A DNA stretch of 53,364 bases. It comes from Aequorivita antarctica (GTDB taxonomy: Bacteria > Bacteroidota > Bacteroidia > Flavobacteriales > Flavobacteriaceae). Shown piece after piece: positions 25,733 to 34,219 of this stretch. Position numbers and translations under genes: made by a program. The notes under the pieces were generated by a model. It did no database searches. It was not told the origin of the DNA and saw only the letters and a program-made list of their open reading frames with translations. The stretch covers positions 1 through 53,364 of the forward strand of contig NZ_VORT01000016.1 in NCBI RefSeq assembly GCF_007997155.1. The letters run 5' to 3'. Every line of letters begins with the position of its first letter. Positions within the stretch are counted from its first letter, which is position 1.

Positions 25733-26437
25733 ATGAAAAAATCAGTAGTAGTATTAGCAATTGGAATGGTATTCTCAAGTATGCTTTTTCAATCTTGTAA
25801 AGACAATGTTGACAAAATTGAAGTGAAATCCACTGAAGAAATAGGTCAAGAGGTTATGAACGATACAACGGAAAATAAAGACCCTCAAATAGCAACTATT
25901 CAGAACATGAAGGATGCGTTTAAGGGTGAAACTACAGCACATGCTAAGTATGCAGCTTTTAGTAAAAAAGCGGTGGAAGAAGGCTATCCTGAAATTGCGA
26001 TGCTTTTCAAAGCGGCATCTGAAGCAGAATTGATACACGCCAATAATCATAAGGTTGTGTTGGATAGAATGGGTGAGAAAACCCCAGACGTTACACCGGA
26101 ATTTACTGTAAATTCAACCAAAGAAAACTTAAAAGATGCCATTGAAGGCGAGAGTTATGAGTTTAATACCATGTATCCTAATTTTATAAAAGATGCCCAT
26201 GCTGCAGGAAATTATATGGCACAAATAAGTTTGACTTATGCGTATAAAGTGGAGCAAAAGCATAGGGATTTCTATATAAATGCCTTAAAAGCTTTGGAAG
26301 ATGGAAATGTAAAATCCTTGCCTTCGCTATATTATCTATGTCCAACTTGTGGAAACACATACGCAACAACTGCTCCAGCAAGATGTGAAATATCAATGAC
26401 AAATTCCAAATTATTTATAAAAATAGATTCACTATAG
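25733..26437 (+). CDS. Rubrerythrin-family lipoprotein
   Basis: The 234-residue protein has a lipoprotein signal MKKSVVVLAIGMVFSSMLFQSCKD (Cys 22). The ferritin-like diiron domain shows the paired motifs KGETTAHAKYAAF (about 63-75), EAELIHANNH (about 96-105), EGESYEFNTMY (about 135-145) and VEQKHRDFY (about 174-182). A C-terminal rubredoxin-like ribbon begins CPTCGNTY (about 203), but the second Cys pair is reduced to a single Cys (ARCEISMT), so iron binding there may be altered. It probably removes peroxide at the cell envelope, which would complement a copper- or redox-stress regulon. Confidence 0.88.
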   Translation: MKKSVVVLAIGMVFSSMLFQSCKDNVDKIEVKSTEEIGQEVMNDTTENKDPQIATIQNMKDAFKGETTAHAKYAAFSKKAVEEGYPEIAMLFKAASEAELIHANNHKVVLDRMGEKTPDVTPEFTVNSTKENLKDAIEGESYEFNTMYPNFIKDAHAAGNYMAQISLTYAYKVEQKHRDFYINALKALEDGNVKSLPSLYYLCPTCGNTYATTAPARCEISMTNSKLFIKIDSL

Positions 26438-26480
26438 TTTAAGATTTTGGTTTTTTATAGTGTTGATTAGTTGGCAAAGG

Positions 26481-26505
26481 CCTCGGACGATGTTCGGGGT
26501 TTTTG
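26481..26505 (+). terminator. Candidate intrinsic terminator after the rubrerythrin gene
   Basis: CCTCGGAC-GAT-GTTCGGGG (with G-T pairs) is followed by TTTTTG, 44 bp after the rubrerythrin stop codon. Confidence 0.55.
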
Positions 26506-26533
26506 TTATTTGTGGTTTTCCAGAATACTATTC

Positions 26534-26551
26534 TTAAGCCAATCTTAAGAA
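26534..26551 (+). promoter_or_regulatory. OmpR-type direct-repeat box 4
   Basis: TTAAGCCAATCTTAAGAA is identical to box 1. The -7 element TACTTTTG (26582-26589) follows after 30 bp, upstream of the second DUF2231-like gene. Confidence 0.75.
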
Positions 26552-26642
26552 ACCGCTTAGAAATCTCTTAGATACTCAATATACTTTTGAGGTAGTACAA
26601 ATCAATGCATGTACACAATTTAACAATCTAAATATAAAAATC

Positions 26643-27134
26643 ATGAACGACGCACATCTTCATTTAGTAGTAACCCACCTTCCCATAGTGGGAGTATTGA
26701 TTGGGTTTTTGGTCTTGCTCACAGGCTATTTCTCAAAGAGCTCCCAAGTAAAGACAATGGCATTGGGTATTTTCATTTTTAGTGCCCTAGCGGCTATTGC
26801 TGCTTTTTTTACAGGGGAAGGAGCAGAGGAAATTGTAGAGAATCTACCGGGAGTCAGTGAAACCCTTATCCATGCACATGAAGAACAAGCAGAAATTTTT
26901 TATACGATGATGTTGATTCTGGGGGGTGTTTCCCTAGTGACCATGCTTATTCACTACAAAAAATCCGCTTTTGCTAAATATGGTTTTACTGTGGTGCTGC
27001 TCCTGTCTATAAGCAGTATTGTTATGTCAAAATTTGTGGGTACAAGTGGGGGTGAAATTGTACATGCTGAAATTAGAAGCGATGCCAATAATTTAATTCA
27101 ACTGGATTCGCATAATAACGATGATGACGATTAA
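26643..27134 (+). CDS. DUF2231-like membrane protein, second copy
   Basis: This 163-residue protein has about four helices and the same N-terminal pattern as the protein at 25165 (HLHLVVTHLPIVGVLIGFLVLL). It ends in an acidic/His tail (HNNDDDD). Its 3' end overlaps the HD hydrolase gene by up to 14 bp, so the two are translationally coupled. It is driven by a promoter with box 4. A membrane-bound redox or metal role is plausible but unproven. Confidence 0.78.
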   Translation: MNDAHLHLVVTHLPIVGVLIGFLVLLTGYFSKSSQVKTMALGIFIFSALAAIAAFFTGEGAEEIVENLPGVSETLIHAHEEQAEIFYTMMLILGGVSLVTMLIHYKKSAFAKYGFTVVLLLSISSIVMSKFVGTSGGEIVHAEIRSDANNLIQLDSHNNDDDD

Positions 27135-27711
27135 AAGTGTTACGAGCTATTGCTCAAACATACTTAAAAGTAGTAAATGCAAGGCCCTGCCTTTTCACAA
27201 CTTTGCACATACTCAAGAGGTAATTGACAATGTCTTTCTGATTTCAGATGCCATGGGAATACAATCAGAAGAAGCAGACTTTATTGCTATTGCGGCTTGC
27301 TTTCACGATACTGGCTTCTCGGAAACCTATGAAGGCCACGAGGAAGTAAGCAAAAGGCTTGCCGAGCAATATCTGACGAAAACAAATAGTAGCAAGGAAG
27401 AAATTGAAGTGGTCCTCTCTTGCATAGACGCTACAAAAATGCCGCAGAACCCCCATAACATGTATGCGGAAGTACTCTGTGATGCCGATTTGTTCCACTT
27501 GGGAAAACCCAATTTCTTGTATAGGAATAAACGCTTGCGAAAGGAATGGGAATTGATCTATGGCATTGTTATGACCGACAACGAATGGCGGCGATTCAAT
27601 ATAAAATTTTTGGAAGAGCACCAATTCAAAACCTCATATGGCAGCGAAGTCTTGGAAAAAGGAAAGCAGAAAAATTTAAACAAGCTAAAACAATTGATAA
27701 AAGTAAAATAA
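27121..27711 (+). CDS. HD-domain phosphohydrolase
   Basis: At 196 residues, the metal-binding pattern of HD hydrolases is visible: PFHNFAHTQEV (about 24-34), ACFHDTGF with the HD pair at about 62-63, and CDADLFHLGK (about 120-129) with the distal Asp. It resembles the small phosphodiesterase-like HD proteins of Bacteroidota. The start may be at either of two adjacent ATGs (27121 or 27124). It belongs to the operon of the second DUF2231 protein. The substrate, probably a nucleotide, is unknown. Confidence 0.85.
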   Translation: MMTIKSVTSYCSNILKSSKCKALPFHNFAHTQEVIDNVFLISDAMGIQSEEADFIAIAACFHDTGFSETYEGHEEVSKRLAEQYLTKTNSSKEEIEVVLSCIDATKMPQNPHNMYAEVLCDADLFHLGKPNFLYRNKRLRKEWELIYGIVMTDNEWRRFNIKFLEEHQFKTSYGSEVLEKGKQKNLNKLKQLIKVK

Positions 27712-27784
27712 AAATAGCATTTCCAAGTCGGTTCGCATTGTTAAAGCGCTTTGGAAGACGAGTGTTGGAGAGTTAAAAGTTAAC

Positions 27785-28015
27785 AGTGGGAAGTTCCAAA
27801 TTTCAAAAACTACTTCCCATTTTTAAATTCGTACTTCCCACTTCGTACCTCGTACTTCGTACTTCCCATTTTTAAATTCGTACTTCCCACTTCGTACCTC
27901 GTACTTCCCACTTCCCACTTCGCACTTCGCACTTCGCACTTCCCACTTCCCACTTCCCACTTCCCACTTCCCACTTCCCACTTCGTACTTCGTCGCTCTT
28001 CGCTAGTCGCTACTT
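27785..28015. repeat. Low-complexity tandem array of CTTCCCACTT / CTTCGTACTT units
   Basis: About 230 bp consist almost only of near-identical 10-bp units (CACTTCCCACTTCCCACTT, TACTTCGTACTTC, CACTTCGCACTTCG). Such arrays are common between genes of Flavobacteriaceae. Any frame through it encodes only repeats (GKWEVGSG). It is not a gene. The rest of 27712-28103 holds the leader of the histone H1-like gene. Confidence 0.85.
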
Positions 28016-28103
28016 TCACCTCCCCACAAAGAATATTGGTTAATATTCTTTTAGTTATGCATGTCAAACTGTATTTTCGTGTTTTAATTTTAAAAACTAT
28101 ACT

Positions 28104-28280
28104 ATGAAAGACTTAATCGAGAAAATCAATGCTGAGTTTGAAGCCTTTACAACAGAGGCCAATTCGCTTACAGAAAAAGGAGTTAAAGCTGCAGGGGCAA
28201 GAGCGAGAAAATCTACGCTTGAATTGGAAAAATTATTAAAACAATTCAGAAAAGTTTCTATCGAGGAATCAAAAAAATAA
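28104..28280 (+). CDS. Histone H1-like nucleoid protein (58 residues)
   Basis: MKDLIEKINAEFEAFTTEAN followed by a basic region (KGVKAAGARARKSTLELEKL...FRKVSIEE) matches the short histone H1-like (Hc1-type) proteins conserved in Bacteroidota. It is probably a DNA-binding nucleoid protein. It is flanked on both sides by low-complexity repeats and ends in a likely terminator. It was found by reading the frame directly; the ATG at 28104 has an A/T-rich leader. Confidence 0.8.
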   Translation: MKDLIEKINAEFEAFTTEANSLTEKGVKAAGARARKSTLELEKLLKQFRKVSIEESKK

Positions 28281-28361
28281 TAGTAGTAAATCTATTTTTT
28301 TACTTCTATTGAAACACTTTTTAACTATCAGGATACTAATGCTGATGTTATATTTCTAATG

Positions 28362-28394
28362 AAAAGGCTGGTGGCTAACACTGGCCTTTTTTTA
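28362..28394 (+). terminator. Intrinsic terminator of the histone H1-like gene
   Basis: AAAAGGC-T-GGTG...CAC-T-G-GCCTTTT stem with a run of T and A afterwards (TTTTTTTATTT). Confidence 0.7.
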
Positions 28395-28399
28395 TTTAG

Positions 28400-28545
28400 T
28401 TAGTTTCTGGTTTCTGGTTTCTGGTTTCTGGTTTCTGGTTTCAGGTTGTGAGAGAAGTACGAAGTACGAACGACGAAGTACGAGGGAAATTAGAAGCGAG
28501 CTACGAGCGAGGTCTCTTCGCTCTTGGCTATTCGCTTTTCGCTTT
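28400..28545. repeat. Low-complexity repeats: TTTCTGG array and GAAGTACGAAGTACGA units
   Basis: At least five TTTCTGG units are followed by GAAGTACGAAGTACGAACGACG, the reverse complement of units in the array at 27785-28015. The histone H1-like gene thus lies between inverted copies of the same repeat family. Confidence 0.8.
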
Positions 28546-28679
28546 TCGGGTAAAAGTGTGCTAGAGGGGAAAATTTTTTCACTTCGAATAGATAAATTAC
28601 TAGTAAATACCAGTTTTATGAAGCTTATTTTGAGTATATTAGGGAAAGAATAAATTATCTAAAGTAACACCTAAAAATT

Positions 28680-29540
28680 ATGAAAAAATTCTTAATTCTA
28701 ATGCTTTGTTCAAGTTTTGTTCTTACTTCCTGTGTGTCAAAAAAGAAGTATGTAGAACTTGAAGCAAAACAAAAGAACACTCAAAATTTATTGAACACTG
28801 CAACGGTTAAGCTCAATGACTGTATAACAGAGCGGGCTGCCTCTATGGCTCGTGCCAAGGAGCTTGAGGGTCGTTTAGCCGATATGAAACAAACAAATTC
28901 CGATCTCATACAAAGCTCCAAAGAGCTTACCATGTTAACTTCTAAGGGAGCTACCAATTTAGAAAAATCATTGGAAAGCTTAAAAGAAAAAGACCTCAAA
29001 ATTACTCGTTTGCAAGATGCTGTTAACAAAAAGGACAGTGTTACCCTTGCCCTTGTTACCAGCCTTAAGCGTGAAGTGGGTATAAACGATCCCGATATTG
29101 AAATAAATGTTGAAAAAGGTGTAGTGTATATTTCACTTTCAGACAAAGTACTGTTTAAAAGTGGAAGCTATCAAATTTCAAACAGAGCAACTGAAATCTT
29201 AGGTAAAGTTACTAAAGTAATCAACGGTAAACCTAACTTTGAGGCCATGGTAGAAGGACATACAGATAATGTGCCTTATAGCAATGGCTTGTTGTTAGAC
29301 AATTGGGATTTAAGTGTGAAAAGAGCCACCGCCATTGTGAGGGAACTTCAAAACTTGGGTGTGGAGCCCTCTAGATTAATTGCTACCGGTCGTGCCGATT
29401 ACGTGCCATTAGTGCCAAATGATACTGCAGAAAATAGAGCAACCAATAGACGTACGCGTATTTTGATACTTCCAAAAATCGATCAATTTTATGATATGAT
29501 TGAAAAGGAAATGAAAAACCTTGAAGCTGGAGGTAAGTAA
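28680..29540 (+). CDS. OmpA-family lipoprotein
   Basis: The 286-residue protein has a lipoprotein signal with lipobox LTSC (Cys about 18), a long coiled-coil stretch (about 25-115, KKKYVELEAKQKNTQNLL...), and a C-terminal OmpA/MotB peptidoglycan-binding domain with VEGHTDNVPYS (about 190-200) and TAENRATNRRTRI (about 250-262). It tethers the outer membrane to peptidoglycan. It is a single-gene unit with its own terminator. Confidence 0.9.
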   Translation: MKKFLILMLCSSFVLTSCVSKKKYVELEAKQKNTQNLLNTATVKLNDCITERAASMARAKELEGRLADMKQTNSDLIQSSKELTMLTSKGATNLEKSLESLKEKDLKITRLQDAVNKKDSVTLALVTSLKREVGINDPDIEINVEKGVVYISLSDKVLFKSGSYQISNRATEILGKVTKVINGKPNFEAMVEGHTDNVPYSNGLLLDNWDLSVKRATAIVRELQNLGVEPSRLIATGRADYVPLVPNDTAENRATNRRTRILILPKIDQFYDMIEKEMKNLEAGGK

Positions 29541-29563
29541 ATCGCCCTAGTTTAAAATATAAG

Positions 29564-29589
29564 ACCCAGCGCTAAAGGCTGGGTTTTTT
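29564..29589 (+). terminator. Intrinsic terminator of the OmpA-family gene
   Basis: ACCCAGC-GCTAAAG-GCTGGGT with a perfect 7-bp stem, followed by TTTTT. Confidence 0.8.
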
Positions 29590-29705
29590 ATTAAGTTCTA
29601 TCTAAGGTCATACTGAAAGGTAAGCTTTAGAGGGGTGAATAGAAGTTGGAAGTACAACCATCAACCGTCCAACAATCTAACCATCCAACCATCTAGCAAT
29701 CCAAC

Positions 29706-30410
29706 CTAGCAAATCAACAACAAACGCCGCTCCCCATCTTTTTCCTCAGGGGCTCGGTGCACGCAGGGGAGTACTTTGCTTTCAGGGTGATCCACTGCCA
29801 AGCGCCATAAGTTGCCAATCCCTAAATTGATGGGCTGTGCATTTGGGGTTGCTTGGTAGTGTAGATCAAAGAAATATTCACTTAAAAAATCCTCAAAACC
29901 TGCACCTTCCTCTCCTTGATAGAGTTTTTTGAGTTCGGCCCGTATTTCGGGAATAAGGATTTTTTGGATGGCTTGTTCATTTGGCAAAAAATCACTTGCC
30001 GCGCCGTAATAGGTGCATAAAAATGTATCGGTTGGTACGGGAGACCGATCTACATGAAAGGAATAAACATCCGTTGGAAACCAGGGAAAGTCTTCATCGC
30101 GCTCATAATGCTCAATTACATTTAGAATGGGAGCTGCGCCATAGCCTTCCAATAGTTTCAAGTCGTTTAACAGTGTTTCACGAGCAAGCTGGCCTTGTTC
30201 GCTTAACTGAAGTTCGAGCAGTTCGGCTGAACTAATGGTCGCCATAGTTCCGTTGCAGACTAGTTTATTTGCAATCTCAGAGAAATCCCCTTTCAAGGTG
30301 CGGTTCCAGCATAACGCATTTACAGCTCCTTGAAATGGCGTAGCTACTAGGTCTTGAAAACTCGTAACCTCTTGAATTTGGGTGGGGGTAGCGGGCAACT
30401 TTTTTTTCAT
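29706..30410 (-). CDS. Conserved protein resembling DUF1826
   Basis: This 234-residue soluble protein contains SFHVDRSPVPTDTFLCTYYGAASDFL (about 142-167), an HxD pattern followed by the CTYxG element, and a C-terminal PCVHRAPEEKDGERRLLLIC. This looks like DUF1826, whose HxD...R arrangement recalls metal- and oxoglutarate-binding cupin-like folds. I am only moderately sure of the family and cannot give a reaction. It is convergent with the OmpA gene and stands alone. Confidence 0.6.
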   Translation of the reverse strand: MKKKLPATPTQIQEVTSFQDLVATPFQGAVNALCWNRTLKGDFSEIANKLVCNGTMATISSAELLELQLSEQGQLARETLLNDLKLLEGYGAAPILNVIEHYERDEDFPWFPTDVYSFHVDRSPVPTDTFLCTYYGAASDFLPNEQAIQKILIPEIRAELKKLYQGEEGAGFEDFLSEYFFDLHYQATPNAQPINLGIGNLWRLAVDHPESKVLPCVHRAPEEKDGERRLLLIC

Positions 30411-30665
30411 TGGAATTAAGGGAATACAATTATATTATAGCGCATCGAATTGGTTCTGATCAAGTTTGCTATAGCTTAAACAATTTTTTTAAAGAAAAAT
30501 AGTTATAAAAGTATCTGATATTCAATAATTTATTAAATTTACGTCAATAATCATCAATTTTTAGATAGTAGCTGAATAACTCCTCTTTTAAGCAGTTCGC
30601 TTTTTATTTGGCATTAATACCCCATTAGTTTCTTACGTATTGTTCAACTTCTAAATTTTAGTAAA

Positions 30666-32825
30666 ATGACCGCAAAAAAGATCATTAAGACAAAGGTACC
30701 AGTAAAAAAGGCACCCGTTACAAAATCAGCCGCTGTCAAAGAAACGGCTGCAAAGAGAACGACCAAACCGGGATTAAAAACCCGAGTTACACAAACCCCA
30801 ATTGTAAAACCAGGAAAGCTTTCCGCTGCCACTATTAAAAAGGTAGGGACTATTGCCCAAGTGAGGCACTTTAAATTTACGGAGGATAAGCCAATTCGCT
30901 TTGACCCCAGAAAGATTAATGCTGAGGTTTTTAAAAGAGGCGCCAATGCCCCTGCAAACATTGAATTTGCAATGGAACCAACAGAAAACGATGTTGTTCT
31001 TTTCCACCCCACGCCAGGTTTTACAAGTCAAAAGACGCCTCTGGCGCAACTTTCCATTTGGGTTAAAGTCTATAATAAAGGAACCGAAACAGTAGATCTG
31101 GACAAAGTGGTGCTAGAATATAAAAAAGGCAACACCACTGTAAAAAAGGACGTGTATCTACCCGCCGACAAACTGCTTATAGAACCCAACCATTCCGCAA
31201 ACTGGCAGAATAGCCGCGAATATCACGAAAATGGCGATGTGGTTTTCTTGGAAGTGCCGTTTCCGACCAAGGTAAAATTGAGCTTTCACTTTAAAAATTA
31301 CAGTGGAGCCCTCTCTGTTACCAAAAACCTAAAACCCTATTCCCATGCCCTCGCCCTTCCTTTTGATAAGGCTGACTTTGGCGATGAGGAATATGTATCT
31401 GGCTATTCTATGCACGGCGGCGGAAGCCAAGTGTTTGCTTACGATCTGGGTGTGGAAGCCTATAAGGACAAAGCTTGGCGTGGCTTATTGCCAAACAAAG
31501 ACGGGAGTAAAAATGAAGACTATCGCATCTGGGGAAAACCAATTAGAGCGATGGCAGACGGTACCGTATTGCATTTTGAAAACAACATTCCCAACAATTG
31601 GAAACCCGACGGTTCCGATGAGGGAATGGCAAAACAAAAAGCCGAACTTTGGGGCTCTTTTGATTATGGCGGCTCTGGAAACCATTTCTACATTCGACAT
31701 GGCAATGTGGTCGCCCTATACGCTCATATGCAGAAAGGCTCACTTACCAGTTCATTGTTGAAAAACGGTGCAACCGTTAAAAAAGGTGCCGTTCTGGGGA
31801 AAGCAGGAAATGCGGGCAATTCCAGTGGGCCGCACCTCCATATACATATAAAAGCTTATAAAAACGATAGCGAACCAGACAGCGGAGCCTTTAGGCCGCT
31901 ACTGTTCAATACTGGTTATACAATAGGGAAGGAATTCTACAAAACTCCTAAGTCCAATATCAATTGGTCCAAGCTTAACACTCAAGGCATCCCTGGACAA
32001 AAAAGCAAGGCCTGTTTTGTGTCAATGGATCATCCCTATTGTGAGTACCCAACAAATTGGGGCGAGGTTGCCAAACACGGCATAGATCAGGCAAACTATC
32101 AGGAGGAATTCGACAAGATATGGACCTGTGGCTATTACCCTGTTTGGGTGGACGGTTTTGATGTGAACGGAAAAACTTATTTCAATGTTATTTTCCGTCC
32201 TTCAAAAAATGTGGCGTGGGTAGCCCGCCATCATATGGACGGAAAGAAATATCAAACCGAATTTGATAAATGGGCCAATGCTGGATATAGGCTCATTAAT
32301 ATAAATTCCTATCTCTTAAGCGGTAAAGTACGCTACGCAGCGGTTTGGAAAAAGGACAGTTCAGTGAAGTGGATGGCCTACCACGGCAGTACCCTTGCTT
32401 GGCACGAAGCCAATTTTGAAAAACACCATAAGGCTGGCTGGGTGCCTGCAAACGTTTCCTGTGTTTCCAAAGGTTCTAAAACCTATGTTACAGCTCTTTG
32501 GGAAAAGAAAAACACAGGTGGTTTTTACCTGCGTCCAGATATGACCCTGCAAGCCTTTAAAGATGCCTTTAAGGATTATACAGATAAGAAAAAGTTCAAA
32601 CTTGTTTATTTGGACGCTTACTTGAAAGGCGGCAAGCCGCTATTGAGCGGAATATGGTACAAAAATGCACCCGATTATAATTCGTGGTGGGAAAAGCACC
32701 ATCTCTCCGGCTCGCAATACCAAACCGAATATACCGATATGCTTTCCAAAGGCTATCTTACCCGCAGTGTAGTGGGCTATGAGGATGGCAACAAGGCACA
32801 TTACGAAGGTATTTGGTCAAAATAG
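30666..32825 (+). CDS. M23 peptidase with C-terminal bacterial tandem repeat (BTRD1-like) domain, no signal peptide
   Basis: This 719-residue protein has a very basic Lys/Thr/Ala N-terminus (KKIIKTKVPVKKAPVTKSAA, residues 3-22) in place of a signal peptide. A beta-rich region (about 90-215) follows, then an M23 metallopeptidase domain with GSGNHFYIRHGNVVALYAH (about 339-357) and GNAGNSSGPHLHIHIKAY (about 379-396) carrying the HxH zinc ligands. The last 300 residues hold repeats built around GVxxxxxHxxDGxxYQxEFDKWxxxGYRL, like the PF17660 repeat first seen in polyglycine hydrolases. It likely cleaves peptidoglycan or a Gly-rich peptide. How it leaves the cell is unclear. Confidence 0.82.
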   Translation: MTAKKIIKTKVPVKKAPVTKSAAVKETAAKRTTKPGLKTRVTQTPIVKPGKLSAATIKKVGTIAQVRHFKFTEDKPIRFDPRKINAEVFKRGANAPANIEFAMEPTENDVVLFHPTPGFTSQKTPLAQLSIWVKVYNKGTETVDLDKVVLEYKKGNTTVKKDVYLPADKLLIEPNHSANWQNSREYHENGDVVFLEVPFPTKVKLSFHFKNYSGALSVTKNLKPYSHALALPFDKADFGDEEYVSGYSMHGGGSQVFAYDLGVEAYKDKAWRGLLPNKDGSKNEDYRIWGKPIRAMADGTVLHFENNIPNNWKPDGSDEGMAKQKAELWGSFDYGGSGNHFYIRHGNVVALYAHMQKGSLTSSLLKNGATVKKGAVLGKAGNAGNSSGPHLHIHIKAYKNDSEPDSGAFRPLLFNTGYTIGKEFYKTPKSNINWSKLNTQGIPGQKSKACFVSMDHPYCEYPTNWGEVAKHGIDQANYQEEFDKIWTCGYYPVWVDGFDVNGKTYFNVIFRPSKNVAWVARHHMDGKKYQTEFDKWANAGYRLININSYLLSGKVRYAAVWKKDSSVKWMAYHGSTLAWHEANFEKHHKAGWVPANVSCVSKGSKTYVTALWEKKNTGGFYLRPDMTLQAFKDAFKDYTDKKKFKLVYLDAYLKGGKPLLSGIWYKNAPDYNSWWEKHHLSGSQYQTEYTDMLSKGYLTRSVVGYEDGNKAHYEGIWSK

Positions 32826-32840
32826 TAGTCCTAAAAGAAA

Positions 32841-32915
32841 GGCAGGCAATATTTTGCTCTCTATGGATGTGAGGTCTAAACTATAGTTGCAACAATAGCC
32901 TGCCATTTCTTTTTA
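32841..32915 (+). terminator. Possible long-loop terminator after the M23 gene
   Basis: GGCAGGC (32841-32847) pairs with GCCTGCC (32898-32904) across a loop of about 50 nt, followed by TTTCTTTTTATT. The large loop makes this uncertain. Confidence 0.35.
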
Positions 32916-33035
32916 TTGGCTTGGTAAACTCTATGTGTGAATTTGTTTCATAAGCTACTATAACTATAAATAAAACACTTCTTAGAAAACCTAGGAATAA
33001 AAAAGGCTGGTCAATCAATAATATTAATATATATA

Positions 33036-33881
33036 ATGCCCAAAATAGTAAACATACCACCCTGTGTTTCCTTGTCGCCCTTTGTGCGGAATTATAGCCT
33101 TTTAAAATTCAACACTCATCAATTGGAGCGTTGCGGCCCCCGTTACTCTGGACCCGAGATGTGCTTGCTATTCTTTCTCAATGCGCTACCGAAAAGTATG
33201 GTCATAACACATAATGAGTCCCCTGAATATGAATCGAAACGCACTTTACTAAAAGGGCTCTCCACCCGTTTTAATGGAACTTGGAGATATAAAGGCGCGT
33301 ATTTAATTTTTAGGATACACTTCACCCCCCATGGATTCCATAGCCTTTTAAGGCTGCCATTAAAGGAATTCACAAACAATATTTTGGATGCACAGACTGT
33401 CTTTGGCAAAGAAATCTCCGTGCATTGTGAACAATTGCGACAAGCACAAACTATTAATAAAATGGCAGCGCTGACCGATGAATTTCTAGAGGCTTATATA
33501 ATCAAGAGCAAAGAACGAGCTGCCAAAAAGGGACTGGCCTTGGTAGCTGATGCCATATTGCGTTCCAATTGTGCTATCTCCATAGAACAATACGCCTCTT
33601 TGGCAAATATGAGTTTGCGCAATTTTGAGCGGAAATTTGCACAACAGGTGGGCACTTCCCCAAAAATGTTTTGCCGTTTGGTACGCTTCAATCGCGCCAT
33701 AGAGTTAAAGTTAATGGCTCCTGACAAATGTTGGACCAGCATTGCGTTAGATTGTGACTACTACGACCAAATGCACATGGTTCATGACTTTATAAAATTT
33801 GCGGGTACCAGTCCGACGAATCTTTTTGAAAACATCTCCCTGCCTGCACTTCATATTGAAAATTTGAACAGGATGAATTAG
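33036..33881 (+). CDS. AraC-family transcriptional regulator
   Basis: At 281 residues, the C-terminal third has two helix-turn-helix units: ISIEQYASLANMSLRNFERKFAQQVGTSPKMFCRLVRFNRAI (about 180-221) and a second, less canonical unit WTSIALDCDYYDQMHMVHDFIKFAGTSPTNLF (about 232-263). The N-terminal half is a small-ligand or protein-interaction domain of the type common in Bacteroidota AraC proteins. It lies between the M23 gene and the 758-residue unknown protein and could control either. Confidence 0.87.
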   Translation: MPKIVNIPPCVSLSPFVRNYSLLKFNTHQLERCGPRYSGPEMCLLFFLNALPKSMVITHNESPEYESKRTLLKGLSTRFNGTWRYKGAYLIFRIHFTPHGFHSLLRLPLKEFTNNILDAQTVFGKEISVHCEQLRQAQTINKMAALTDEFLEAYIIKSKERAAKKGLALVADAILRSNCAISIEQYASLANMSLRNFERKFAQQVGTSPKMFCRLVRFNRAIELKLMAPDKCWTSIALDCDYYDQMHMVHDFIKFAGTSPTNLFENISLPALHIENLNRMN

Positions 33882-34219
33882 GTAGATGCTACCCTTCAGC
33901 TAAAATTGGCTATTCATAAACCAGTAATGAACCTTGTTTCTTTGTTAGGCCCTTTTCTTAAAATAAACTGTCGCTTTTGTACTATTACAAATAAAGAACA
34001 CTTAGTAATTTAATGGGCTCAAATCAAGGTATTAAAGCCAATAGACTTTCTCTCCTCTAAACGAATCATTTTGTTTGTGCTATTGGATGTATACGAAAAG
34101 AGACTTCCCAATTAATGATTCTAACGCTTATTGATTTTGTCAAAGAGCAATATTAATTAATGGAGTATGCCCAAAATCCAAATTGAAATAGAGTAGGCGC
34201 TAACCTAAAAGTAATAACC
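33882..34219. other. Intergenic stretch without recognised features
   Basis: These 338 bp between the AraC gene and the next gene contain no frame of note and no clear hairpin. They presumably hold the promoter of the gene at 34220. Confidence 0.5.

Noticed and set aside
27785-28015. CRISPR array
   Set aside because: The repeats are about 10 bp, contiguous and without unique spacers.
27810-28067. Minus-strand 85-codon frame
   Set aside because: It is only the translation of the 10-bp low-complexity array (repeats of GKWEVGS).
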